This document shows positions 23,061 to 33,148 of a DNA stretch of 64,000 bases, in pieces. The notes under the pieces are model-generated. The model searched no databases, was not told the origin of the DNA, and worked only from the letters and a program-made list of their open reading frames with translations. The stretch spans positions 771,369-835,368 of the forward strand of contig BCIM01000002.1 of assembly GCA_039545315.1 (NCBI GenBank), in the 5' to 3' direction. Source of the stretch: Kondoa malvinella (taxonomy: Eukaryota; Basidiomycota; Agaricostilbomycetes; Agaricostilbales; Kondoaceae). Numbering within the stretch: position 1 is the first letter of the stretch; each line of letters opens with the position of its first letter. The position numbers and the translations under genes are program-made.

Positions 23061-23419
23061 TACGACGGGTGTACTTGAGCAAGAGGAAAGGTTGAATGGC
23101 CTTGTTATGACGAAGGTCGAACAATAGGAACAATAGAAGGATGGACCAAGAAGACAGCGGCTGAGTCCAATATTGGCTCTACAGTGATTTCAAGCTCTGT
23201 AGTATGATTGGCAGCCTTGTTGCAGCATAGAAATAGCGAGATAGTCCAGATGTTGATGTTATGCAAATACTGAACTCGGTATATTCCAGCTTTCCACGGC
23301 GCTTTTGATATATTCCAAGGCAGTATGGTATTCCAATAGCTCAGGCTAGAGGCGGCCTGCTCCTAGAAGTGGGTATTCCGCTTGTCGGTTGGTCGACGTC
23401 GTTCAACCAGTATAACAAA
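23061..23419. promoter_or_regulatory. Divergent intergenic region before the SmG gene
   Basis: 359 bases between divergent starts of the disordered-protein gene and the SmG gene; both promoters are expected here. No specific element was assigned. Confidence 0.5.
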
Positions 23420-23950
23420 ATGCCAAAAGCTTCAGGTGTGTGGACGCCATAGCGCATTCAGTCTAGAAGACCTGGCTGATCGTGCTGAACCGTCTTTCAC
23501 AGCACCCGAGTTGAAAAAGGTAACTTCTCATTGCTAAAGAAGGATGCTTCTTTCTCATACCGGTTGAATCGTCTGCAGTACATGGTACGCTTATGCACGC
23601 TTCTCACGGCTCCCAGAACTCATTCGTGTACTGCGCGAATAGGACAAGAAGTTGTTTGTCAACTTGCAAGGCAACCGCAAAGGTTTTCCATCCCTTGCCC
23701 CCCCTATAGCCGCATACATACTGACTAAGAATACAAGTCTCGGGCACATTAAGAGGCTACGACATTTTCCTCAACCTCGTCCTCGATGATTCAGTAGATG
23801 AAACGAAAGCCGCAGAGCAAAAGCCAATTGGCACTATGGTGCGTCCTCTCAGGCTCTGCTGTGTCATACAGCTGAACCCTAGGGATCAACACACAGGTCA
23901 TCAGAGGCAATTCAGTATCATCTATCGAAACGCTGCCGTATGCGAGGTGA
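23420..23950 (+). CDS. SMX2: Small nuclear ribonucleoprotein Sm G
   Basis: Six exons, 23420-23435, 23503-23519, 23579-23584, 23643-23682, 23738-23838 and 23897-23950, sum to 234 bases and give 77 residues. The protein starts MPKASAPELKKYMDKKLFV and continues through LQGNRKVSGTLRGYD, FLNLVLDDSVDE and IGTMVIRGNSV, which are the Sm1 and Sm2 motifs of SmG. It is one of seven Sm proteins in the ring around U1, U2, U4 and U5 snRNAs. No exon exceeds 101 bases, so the gene is invisible to simple open-frame scans. Exon 3 is only six bases (codons Tyr-Met); it is needed to keep the conserved KKYMDKK sequence. Every junction is GT...AG and in phase. Confidence 0.95.
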
Positions 23951-24516
23951 ACGGGGTGGGACTCTCAAGCGTTGATAAGCGTTGAAGGGCAACAAGGTCG
24001 TATCTGGATGTATGCTCTGGACTGGTTATGCACCTGTATGATTTGCTTCTCTCATGAATAGCTGGCTTGGCTCGTTCTGGTCGAGTCTCCGTGTCCTTTG
24101 CTCAGCTCCCTGAGCTCGTTTTCTCGACTCATCCCAAGCAGTCGTGCAGCATCTATGTGCGCTCAATCCACTCATGCGCCATTGCCTGAGCTAGCCGCCC
24201 ATGATGTGCCTCATGCAGAAAGTCTTCAACGGCTCTCTTGACCCAAAGCTACGGACGATATCAGGACCTATATACCTCGCAGGCGCTACACAAGCGCGTT
24301 ACAGATACCCAGAACAGAATCGCTGCCTTCTGATACTCATTTACGCGTTGTACCTATCTCAATACTTTGAATCTTGTCAGCCTGCCCGAGGTTCCTGTCT
24401 GCGTGTCCCTGGCCTGGTCCATGATACTTTGAATCGGTCGATTGTACCCCTGCCTTCCAAGCCATTCATCCAACAAGGACGATTCCTATAAACGCGCATA
24501 ACCTGAAATATCAATA
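23951..24516. other. Intergenic upstream of the first Ubl gene
   Basis: About 570 bases between two plus-strand genes. No coding segment with family features was recognised; the promoter of the next gene should lie in the right half. Confidence 0.45.
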
Positions 24517-26246
24517 ATGGCAGCTACATCTCCCGCTACTCTTCTAGTAGAATACTCAGATCAACTAACAGAAGTCCTTCTCGGTAATTCACTACTCTCA
24601 ACAATCCGATCAGCGTTGCTCGATTTCGAACTAGAAGACGATGCGAGGGATTACAAATTCACTCGAATGAAGGGTGAAGTGGAAGCTGCTGTAGGACAAT
24701 CGGTGTTTGAGGTAGAAAAGGGGAATAAAGGGTTTAGGGTTCGGTTAGTCAAGAAGGGTGCGAAGCGAGCGACGATTGAGGAGAAGGAGTTGCGAGCACA
24801 GCTCAAGAGTGTGCGAGAAGAGCTTATTCTTTCCGAGGAGAAGCGGAAATTGGATGTGTACCGCAAGGGTTGGAGCGCCTTTCGAATTCGGGCCATCAGC
24901 AGACCTATAAGCCTATACGCAAGCAAGGGCACTATCGAAAGAGCAAACGGCTATATGTCAGCGGAACCAGAAAATCCAAAAGACTGCAGATGATTATTTG
25001 GTCCGTCTGCGTCAAGCAGAAGGTCAACGGCAGGAGGATCCCCAAACGGCCAATGAGCTTCAAATGACAATGGCAGCACCGTCTACGATGGCGGAAGAAG
25101 TCCCCGTGTCTAGCAGCAGCCAGGCCGAAGCTTCAACATATCTCCACGTTACTCTAGAACATCTTGATGAGTTGGAATACATTATGAGAATGCGGAAAAC
25201 GACATTGACGGACAAGCTGTATCGGGCAATATCGTCGAGATATAGCTTGTGCGAAGGCGACTTCAACATCCTCACCCCGCAGTTCAATAGATTGGAAAGG
25301 GGTCTTACTATGGAGCAGGCCCATATTGAAGATGGAGATAGGCTGACTGTCCTCATGGCACAGAAAGGTAGCTCGGATTATATTAATCTCCTTCTGGCAC
25401 TGAACAACATACTCTACGACTAGGTGGAAAGCCAGTCATCTATCTCCTCCTCCTTCACCTCTTCCGGAAGTATCTGTTCAGCTCACTCTGATTCCGCAAT
25501 GGAACTTCAGCGCGATTTATCCAGTCGTCCATGCATCAACCTCAGTCTCGGTCGACCGCGAGAGCATAAAGTGGACCGTCTCAGCCGAACCAGGCGGAAT
25601 GCTTGTCAACAAGTCAGGTAAGCTTGCAGACTTTCCAGTAGTGACCTCAGTTCGCTCATCTGTACATTCGCTCCTTCAGATAATCAACCTACACCTTACC
25701 TCTACTGGGAAGCTTTAACGACCAACAAAGCGACTACCACTGATCTACCCTTCAATCCATGTACAGCCTCACTTAATCCGTCCAATTCTATGCTGTTGTC
25801 GATTGAAGACATGATTCCGCACCTTCAGAAAACGCTTGAAGACTTCTCGCTCAACGTACAAGCTCGAACGGACTTTATAACATACTGGTTACCTTCGCTC
25901 AACAAGCACAAATTTATGGCTCTTCGCTTCCTACCTCAACACGAATACGAAACCGCTGCACCATTGACAATCGAGCCAAAGCCGGATGTGGTTACTAGAG
26001 TGTTCATGCTCTTCAAGGGGATCAAAGATGAAGATATGATGCGTTGGTGTGCTTCGGCGTACGCAGGATTGGAAGAGCGTTGTTGGTGTCACGGCAGCGG
26101 CCGAGGATGAAAGCAAGTTTCGTGTACTAGAATGTGAGCTTGTATTCTCGTCTGGAACCACTCTAGCTAATGTCTTGAATCCAGGGGGTGGTATGGAAGT
26201 GCTGTCTAAAGACCACTGTACCAGAGCGAGAAGGGCGTCGAATTGA
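24517..26246 (+). CDS. Ubiquitin-like domain protein fused to a KPVIYL-type domain; frame apparently broken
   Basis: Exon 1 (24517-24868) codes an N-terminal beta-grasp-like block (TLLVEYSDQLTEVLLG ... FRVRLVKKG) and a coiled region. Exon 2 from 24912 contains a Rad60/SUMO-like Ubl (YIMRMRKTTLTDKLYRAIS ... IEDGDRLTVLMAQK). After an intron ending at 25423 the sequence reads GGKPVIYL, then shifts frame into VSVQLTLIPQWNFSAIYPVV, KWTVSAEPGGMLVNKSG, YLYWEAL, ARTDFITYWLPSL, MALRFLPQHEY and PKPDVVTRVFMLFKG. This order matches a widespread bacterial and fungal domain of unknown function (KPVIYLYP ... FIVYWLP ... PDSMLRVFM). A second shift is needed near 26050 to reach DWKSVVGV and, after an intron, WGGMEVL. 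A later acceptor (GGAAAG, 25430) would avoid the first shift but delete KPVIYL. Pseudogene or sequence errors are both possible. Confidence 0.65.
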
Positions 26247-26728
26247 ACATGAAAATACCATTGCATCCTCAATGCCGAATCTTGTGAACATCTCTAGTCC
26301 TGAGGTGCTCATGGACCAAGACAAGACACTGGCTTCAAGGAGCTGATGATCTTCGCGACCAGCTGCTTTGCAAGCTGTTCTCTGGCACTTGCCAGTAAGT
26401 AGATTGAGTCTTTCGCGTCAGGCAGAGGAGTGCAGCAGATGCACTCGCTGCAACATTCTTTTGCACTGCCATGGCAGCCATGCTTGAATCTTTCCCTTCG
26501 AAACTGACCGTGACCTGTTCGACCACCTCAGACGTCCCGATTGCATCTCTATACTCTAGGAAACTAGAACCAAACAGGCCCTCCGATATCCACGCAGACT
26601 TATACAGCGTTTCCTCTGCCTCGACGCGTCCTTCTAAATATCCGAGCCCTAAATATCGTGAGCTCTGTCAATCGCGTCGCGTCGCTTCCTGTACAGACTC
26701 TGATCTGCACGGCTGCAGCTTCTCTTCC
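26247..26728. other. Intergenic between the two Ubl paralogues
   Basis: About 480 bases between tandem plus-strand paralogues. An open plus-strand stretch runs from 26471 into the next gene without a stop, but conserved sequence begins only after the ATG at 26729. Confidence 0.4.
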
Positions 26729-27988
26729 ATGTCTCGCGTCAATCCTGCCGGAGTTCTAGTAGAGTACAATGGCGAGACTATGCAAATTCTCCGACAAGAC
26801 AGTCTGCGCGCTACAATCCAGATTGCATTGCAAGACTTTGAAGACATTGACCCTTCACTGAAAGACTCCGACGCAAGAGACTATAGGTTCAAGAGGCTTG
26901 TGGGTGATTCTGAAGCGTTAGTGGGAGAATCCATGTTTCAGGCAGAGCGGAAAAGCAGGACTTACAAGGTCAAGATGATTCTGGCTGGTGGAAGGCGTGC
27001 GGTAGCTCCGCAGGCAAGACCAAGTGCCGCAAGACCTGCTGTCGCGGAGAACAGACCGAGACCTATTGTTCCTGGAGCATCGGTGATGGGCAAACATTGG
27101 GTACCAGCAGTGCCTTCTACGTCTCGCATTTCGGGCCAAAGCACTGCAAGATTGCAGAAACCACTTCGGAACAACCGCGTCGCAATGCTGCTCTAGAACC
27201 CCTGGCTCGCTTGAGGCTTTCCAGCAAGAAGGAAACCGACATCGCGAATGCAGTCAAGGCCGACCTGCCTCCCGTACTCTCCCAGCCGCCGAACGCATCT
27301 CGTAAAATCGGTGTTCGACCACGTGTTACTCTCAAAGTGAGAATGCCAGATAACAAAGAAGTGCCTTATCGAGTGCAAAAGACCATGCCCATGGCAAATC
27401 TGCTCGCTGCTATTGCTGCAGAGAGAACCGAGGCTCTGGAATTTGGTATCGGGCAACTTTACATTGATGGATCCGAAACAAACGCTAGAGCAAAGTGGGC
27501 TGGAAGATGGGGCTTTGGTTCGGACTTGTGTAGGTGAGGAAGGTGGGTTATTCTCATTCACCTGCATTCCGCTCTCGCTCATGACCTCGGGCTAGAGAAA
27601 GGACAATCACCGAGCGGATCAGACTGCGAGTGATGCTTCAGGACGACTGGGTCATGGAGGTCTTCAGGGGTTGGCACCAAGCGGGCGGAGAGAGGTGCTG
27701 CAACGGGCAAAAGTTGTTGCGAGGAGTATGAGTGTGGACTGTGTGGCATGACTCAAGTTACAACGAAGCAACAAGACAGACGCTCCTCTGCTCCTGACCA
27801 TACTTCGGGTCAGTGATGCCGATGGCATGCTGGAGGCGTTGGGCATGAACAGCTAGCTCGGATGTAAGCTTGGTGTCCGCTTGCTCAGAGAATACACAAG
27901 TGAGTTCCGGGACGTTCTACCGCCGCGTTGCAAAAGCTGATTTGCCGCTAGAGATGCAAGTGTACAAGTAACGCTGATCGAGGGCTAA
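26729..27988 (+). CDS. Second ubiquitin-like repeat protein, paralogue of the 24.5 kb gene
   Basis: The protein starts MSRVNPAGVLVEYNGETMQI and its first 75 residues (LRATIQIALQDFE, DARDYRFKRLVGDSEALVGE, MFQAERKSRTYKVKMI) align with the N-terminal block of the upstream gene. After a Pro/Ala/Arg-rich linker and an intron of about 69 bases comes a Ubl-like block (VTLKVRMPDNKEVPYRVQK ... FGIGQLYIDG) that must change frame near 27470 to reach TLEQSGLEDGALVRT. A further block (IRLRVMLQDDWVMEVF, then TDAPLLLTILR) and a terminal DASVQVTLIEG near 27955-27988 look like a third Ubl spread over small exons. Exon edges after 27530 are tentative. I see no KPVIYL domain here. Two or three linked Ubl units suggest an adaptor role, but no function is known to me. 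Confidence 0.5.
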
Positions 27989-28302
27989 GAGCCGGATAGG
28001 CAGAAGCAATCGGCTGCGAGCAAAGGGGTGAAGAGCTCATGGAAGGGCAACATCAGCTCATTGAAAATGGCAGCAAGATAGAGGATAGCGTCGGAGGTCA
28101 GAACACGACAGGTGAAGCTTGATTGTGTTGCGAGCTAGGATATGTTGGAGTAAAGCAGTAATTGTGCAGTATGAACCAGTATGCGAGCGAGACAGATCCG
28201 TGTAGAGACTTCCGAATGAGCGAGAAGCACCTATTCCATTTGATCCTAGCTACGTCGTCACAGACGCGGAAACCAACCCGTTCTAGTGATCCAGACATAC
28301 AT
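27989..28302. other. Intergenic between convergent genes
   Basis: About 310 bases between the tentative end of the second Ubl gene and the RanBP1 stop. Nothing recognised. Confidence 0.4.
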
Positions 28303-29491
28303 CTACTTGCTCTCCTCAGCCGACTTGGTCTCGCTTGACGTTGATGGAGCTTCAGAGTATGATGGTGGCTGTACCCCCGATATTCCTAGTCAGCTACCGA
28401 AGCAACAAACATGAAAGCCGAGCGCACCGGTGGTTCATCTCCACCCTTTTCCTTCTTTGCCTTTTCAGCATCCTCAGCCGCTTCTTCCGCTTTAGTCTTT
28501 TCGACCTTCTTTTCCTCTTCTTGAGGTTTATCGGTAGAAGCTTCAGGTACATCAGAAGCAGTAGGTGGTGGTGGTGCAGCAGCAGCCTCTGATGAGGATG
28601 ACAAACCGGCATTGATGGATTGGGCTTCTTCGAATTTAGATTTGAAGAGGTTGGCATTGTCAGAGTTGCCGAATCGGACAGCGAGCGTTTCGGCAGTCAC
28701 TTCTCCGTCTGCTACATCGGCTAGGACGCTAAGCAGTGCAAAGTTGGCTATCAGTAATAGCTGGAGAAGGGATGCGAGAATGCACTGACTTCCAGACCCA
28801 TGATCGGTCAGAACCAACGTTAGGTGCAAGTTTCATATCGCTAGTGACTGATGCAAAGCGTCAGTAAAAGATCATGGGTAGAAAGAAGGGCGTAACGGAC
28901 CATAGTGGTTTGCGCAAATCTTCAAAGTCTTGTCCCGACGCATGATGACACGGACTTTCTTTGTTCCCTGGTGTTCTGTGAGCCACTCGGGCGAAGATAA
29001 TCAGCGAGCTGATATCCCTGGACGATCCAGACTCACGCAAGAGCTTCATGTCGCCTGTTCCGCGTTCTTTCCACTCTGAATTGGCTTTATCAAAGCGAAA
29101 GAGTTTGGCTCGCCTATGCCAACAACGTGACTTGGCATGAGCGCTAGACTCAATACATCACATTCATACGCACATCTTGAACAATTCAGTCTCGCCCTCT
29201 TCACCAGTTTGGACTTGGACGCGATCCGCTTCCGTGAGCTTGTGCACTGGCTCGAATTGAGGCTATAGACGACCTAATTCAGAGGATACCTCCATGCTGT
29301 GAGTACGACACATACGTCCTGATACAGGCGAGCGTAGGGAAAAGGGCAGAGAAGACAAAGAATAGAAGTGGAAAATAAGAGAGAGGCATAACAATCAGCT
29401 GTCAAGTCTCTCCACCAGGGTCTCTGTATCAACGCACATTCTCTGGGGCTTCACCGCCTGTAGCAGCGACTTGAGACTCTTCAGCAGACAT
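28303..29491 (-). CDS. YRB1: Ran-binding protein 1 (Ran-specific GTPase-activating cofactor)
   Basis: Start at 29491 ([18 protein letters not shown], then a GT donor). In-frame exons give [91 protein letters not shown] and [20 protein letters not shown], which is a full RanBD domain. RanBP1 binds Ran-GTP in the cytosol and helps RanGAP release export complexes and recycle importins, so it works with receptors such as the Kap120 homologue in this window. After the domain comes a Glu/Lys-rich tail, and the last exon (28368-28303) codes [21 protein letters not shown]. At least six introns. Orthology is firm. Confidence 0.93.
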
Positions 29492-29625
29492 GGTAGTATT
29501 GGCGTAAGAGAGGGTTGGCGAGTCTGTGCATTTTTGGTCTTTGTCAAGCTGCTGCCAACGCGTGCCCATACCCGGAAAGCTCTCTGTATTCCTTCAGCAG
29601 AGCCACTTTTACGACCTCATTCACG
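29492..29625. promoter_or_regulatory. Short divergent promoter, YRB1 / EMP24
   Basis: 134 bases separate the divergent start codons, so the two genes probably share a bidirectional promoter. No TATA box is evident. Confidence 0.55.
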
Positions 29626-30610
29626 ATGTTACGGAAAACTGGGCTGCTCGTGTTTGGTGCGTCGTTCGCTCTGCTCTGCGCGCTATTTGCCTTGCTGATG
29701 CAGTTGGATGTCACACAGGTCTGTTAGCAGCATGGCATACACAAGCGCATACGATAGACTTGGGCCCAGCAACCAAAGAATGCTTCTTTGAGGACTTACA
29801 CGTCGAGGATAAAGTGAGCCTCTCCCCTGACCATAGCCATACACAGCTGATATGAGTGCAGATGACTGTAACGTATCAAGTAGCCGGTGGAGGGCATCTG
29901 GATATCGATTTCAGAGTCCGTTCTCTTGTCATGCTAAAGCTGCGTATTGACGTGTTTGATGCAGCTGCATAACCCAAGAGGTCAAAAGCTCTATGAATCG
30001 CTACGAAAGGATACGGGCACTTATTCATTCACTGCCGACATCGAGTATGTTTCTACTGTCTCATGTTTCGTTGATTGAAGCTCATTTGTGTCCAAAGCGG
30101 TCGATACACTTATTGCTTCTCGAACGAAATGTCGACAGTCTCAGCAAAGACTGTGAGCTTTAATGTACATGGCGTCATGTATGTGGAAGACGACGGTTCG
30201 GCCAATTCTCTCATGTTTCAGACAACAACTGATGAAGTGGGTCTGGTTGAACAGGACACGTAGCACCCATCGAAAAAGAGATTAGAGATCTCTCACATGC
30301 TCTAGAAGCAGTAAAAGATGAACAAGAATACATTGTGACGCGAGAAAGAATACATCGTGATAGTGAGCACTTGCTTCTTTGCCTGTTTCAGCAGGTTGAT
30401 TAAGCATTTTGGGTCCACAGCCGCAGAATCAACAAACGATAGAGTCAAATGGTGGTCCATCTTGCAAACTGGTTTGCTCATTGTCGTCTGTGCTTGGCAA
30501 GTGTATTATTTGAGGAGGTTCGTCCCAGCATTACTTTCGTGTTTGAACGATAGTGACGATGCGTCTCGAACAGGTTCTTTGAGACAAAATCGAAAGGGAG
30601 GTTGATGTAA
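29626..30610 (+). CDS. EMP24: p24 family cargo receptor, Emp24 type
   Basis: A signal peptide (LLVFGASFALLCALFALLM) leads into a GOLD domain: AHTIDLGPATKECFFEDLHV, MTVTYQVAGGGHLDIDF, LHNPRGQKLYESLRKDTG, RYTYCFSNEMS and FNVHGVMYVED. A coiled stretch (RDLSHALEAVKDEQEYIVTR) is followed by the strongly conserved HRDTAESTNDRVKWWSI motif, one transmembrane helix and the cytosolic tail YYLRRFFETKSKGRLM. The aromatic pair before the basic residues is the COPII-binding element of the family. p24 proteins cycle between ER and Golgi in COPII/COPI vesicles and help sort GPI-anchored proteins. The lumenal cysteines (KECFF and TYCFS) that form the disulphide are present. Gene split by at least six short introns. 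Confidence 0.93.
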
Positions 30611-30907
30611 TTTGTGTGTGCTGCAGTAGATCTGCTCGTTCTCGCATATCTGTGCTCCGGTGCTCTCTTCCCAGTATCCGGCAATCATCCATGCCTTTGA
30701 TCTTTCTCTGTCTTATTGTTCCCGCCTGTGGCCCAATTCCTGTTCAGGCTGAACTAGTCAAGCTCGACATACCAACAAATTGTCTCGGTGATATTTGGAA
30801 TGCTGTGTTTGTATTCGGCAAATGTACTTCTGCCTACTTGCATATCTACGCCCTGCTTTTTCTCTTCTTATCTCCCCTCTGACCTCAATCAACGAACATT
30901 ATTCAAC

Positions 30908-31599
30908 ATGCCACGCTTCACTCAATGGACGCTTCTCGCGCTCTTTTTCGCTCTAATTACGCGTAAGCTTTTCTGCCTGATCCCTATATCCCAATTCTGA
31001 ACATTCCTGCAGTATCACAAGCAACGTCAAACAAGGACTTTAGCATCCTAAGACGAGATCAATGCGACCGACCTCAACAGAGGACTGATCCTGATTCCGA
31101 TCGCTCAATGGCGAATGTCAGCGGTGCTACGCAGACTTTGGTTGCTGTATGTCTCTTTGCATCCTGTTTGAATTGCAGCTGAGGGTGAAATCAGTATAAT
31201 CCTAAAGACTATCAAGACCTAAGCAAGTTCTATAAAACGTGGAGACAGAAATGTATCAGGTTAGTCTTCTTGTCAGCCAAATGATTGAAAGCTGATTCGA
31301 GTACAGTATTGTCGGACCACGCAATCAGCATCATAAAATTGCAGTTGACCAAGCTGATAAACCTAGTACGTCTGCTGCCCTTGCATTGAACGAGCTGACA
31401 GTTGGGATAGATCAAGTCTGGGTCTACTGCGGCGGACAACCAAAGGATGACCAGGGTAACTACAACACCTACGTAAGTCAACACACGTAAGTGTTGACTG
31501 ATATGCGGCGGTTAGTAGCTGATTACACGAACGCAGAACGGTCCGACTGTCGACACCACCGCTGAAGAGATCAGGGACCTGGGTCTGACTTGTGTGTAA
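30908..31599 (+). CDS. Small secreted protein, family unknown
   Basis: Exons 30908-30962, 31013-31146, 31195-31259, 31307-31472 and 31537-31599 join in frame to 160 residues. A clear signal peptide (WTLLALFFALITLSQA, cleavage near 22) is followed by a hydrophilic mature part with four cysteines (QCDRPQ, RQKCIS, VYCGGQ, LTCV), no transmembrane helix and no GPI signal. The last cysteine is the penultimate residue. I recognise no family. Size, even cysteine number and secretion make it a candidate effector or surface-acting protein, but that is inference from features alone. The intron count (four in about 480 coding bases) is like its neighbours, so there is no sign of recent transfer. Confidence 0.85.
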
Positions 31600-31696
31600 G
31601 CTTGACGTGATCTGTCATTCTGCACTCTGCATTTCTTTTTCATTGTACATGATTTTGCATAGCATCAGTTTCTTTCGCTTCCCTTTGGCTATCCAG

Positions 31697-32760
31697 CTAG
31701 TTCAGCTTTTCTTTGACGTACTGCTCCCAATCTTCTTTGGTAAAGCTACTGGAGATGGAAGGGTCGATGACGCCGTCTAGTAGCACAGTCGGGCTAACGT
31801 GGATCGAATTCTGGCGAGAGTACTTGATGGTTTGCTTGAGGTCGTTCGTGACCTATACCTTGTCATCAGCCCATTTGCAGAGTATTGTTATGCAGAGACC
31901 TACCTTGTTCCCGCCGTTTGACGCGCCTTTTGCAACGTAGATCCTGCCAAAGACGATGTCAGAACAATCGCAGCTGACCTTCGACCCACTCACAGATCAA
32001 GGACAGCCGATTTGTCGACCTTGACATCCTCGGCTAGGGCAGCTAGACGCTCTCGAGTTGCACGAGATGATTCCTAGATGAACCACTTCAGCCCAACCAA
32101 ATACCAAACCTAGCGAGACCAGCGTACTAAAGCACAGGCTTCATCGTAAAAGGCACTTTGACGCTCAAAGAGCAGAGTGGAGAAGGACCAGAACTTCTCA
32201 GGTGCTACTGTAGCAACAGCCAAAGCACTATAAAGCAAGTCAGTGCTGTTCGGTCTAGCACAAGCAAGCCTACGCTTCGTGTACAAGGGTAGATGACGAG
32301 CTGCAGCAGCTATCAGAAAGCGTGCTGGAAAGCATCCAGCTCAAGACTCACTGCCAAGGCTGTACTTGATGACGGAACACGATTGACGCTTGACCATCCT
32401 TAAGCAAAGGAAGCAGGGTTTCGTTGATGCCCTTCCATTGCTTGCCAGAGAAAGGACAGATATAGTCCAGGACTGCAACACGAGAATAGACATGAGCCTC
32501 AATACTAGGATTGGATGAGATTGCGAAGATCTGGGTTTGTGGACCTGGGGCAGACGCCTCTCATGTCGATGAAGAGAAGAAATGTATGAGAGAGCAGGCT
32601 GAGGCAGCTGCTCAGGCCGCATGCAATGGAGACAGCAGCTCGCGAGGCGCAAGGGGAAGATACAAGCAAGCATACACCAGAGCTCACAAAACTCAAGCGT
32701 GTGCTTGCTGTTCGCAGCGCCTAGTCTATGTGAGCGAGCGAATCTAGGTGGAATAGCCAT
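31697..32760 (-). CDS. DsbA-like thioredoxin-fold protein
   Basis: Start at 32760 gives MAIPPRFARSHRLGAANSKH; joining over a long intron of about 210 bases gives TLEFFLDYICPFSGKQWKG. LDYxCPFS is the active-site region of fungal DsbA/FrnE-like thioredoxin-fold proteins; here the second cysteine of CxxC is Ser, so simple disulphide exchange is unlikely. Later exons give VFRHQVQPWQ, ALAVATVAPEKFWSFSTLLF, a helical block, IYVAKGASNGGNKVTNDLKQ and the cis-proline segment IHVSPTVLLDGVIDPSISSS. The protein ends YVKEKLN, about 220 residues. Function unknown; family members act as oxidoreductase-like or glutathione-linked proteins. A copy of its upstream region lies at 34.57-34.70 kb. Confidence 0.8.
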
Positions 32761-32870
32761 ACTTGCTTGTAGTATCGCGGTAATAGGACAACAACGCGTC
32801 ATTAATTACTTACAGCCAAAAGAGCGTCAGTCAGCAAGGCCATAGTGTGGTCTTTATAGCAGAGCGAAGG
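32760..32870 (-). repeat. Dispersed direct repeat, copy 1 (upstream of the DsbA-like gene)
   Basis: Matches copy 2 at about 34580-34695, best over CAGCCAAAAGAGCGTCAGTC and AGCAAGGC, with flanking similarity CTTGTAGTA and AGGACAACAACNCGTCAT. Orientation is the same in both copies. Confidence 0.75.
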
Positions 32871-33148
32871 CGCCAGAGCGGGGTCCAGGTCACTCATGAA
32901 AAACAAGCTGAATTATCAAGGCTGCAGCAGATTTATATGTCATCGCATAATGCATTGACTGAAATGTACCCGTGCGGAATATAACTGAACAGAACTAAAC
33001 GAACGCATACTCCAGGCTGCTGCCCTCTGAGCCACAAAATCCCAGACGACAACGAGTTTGTTGAAAAGCAGGACGAATGCTACATGAATGAGCCTGGTAA
33101 TAAGCAATGACAGCGATAGCTTACTTACTTAGATTGGAAAAGGAAGAT
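32761..33148. other. Upstream region of the DsbA-like gene
   Basis: About 390 bases holding its promoter. The part from about 32760 to 32870 is repeated at 34570-34695 (see the repeat entry). It contains a short open reading MALLTDALLA followed by a GTAAGT donor at 32813, but joining it to the gene is out of phase, so it is more likely a leader feature. Confidence 0.45.

Noticed and set aside
26471..26728. Plus-strand extension before the second Ubl gene start
   Set aside because: Open but not similar to the paralogue, whose homology begins at the ATG at 26729.
32814..32843. Short leader exon MALLTDALLA with a good GTAAGT donor upstream of the DsbA-like gene
   Set aside because: No acceptor joins it to the DsbA-like frame in phase; the downstream ATG gives the complete conserved N-terminus.
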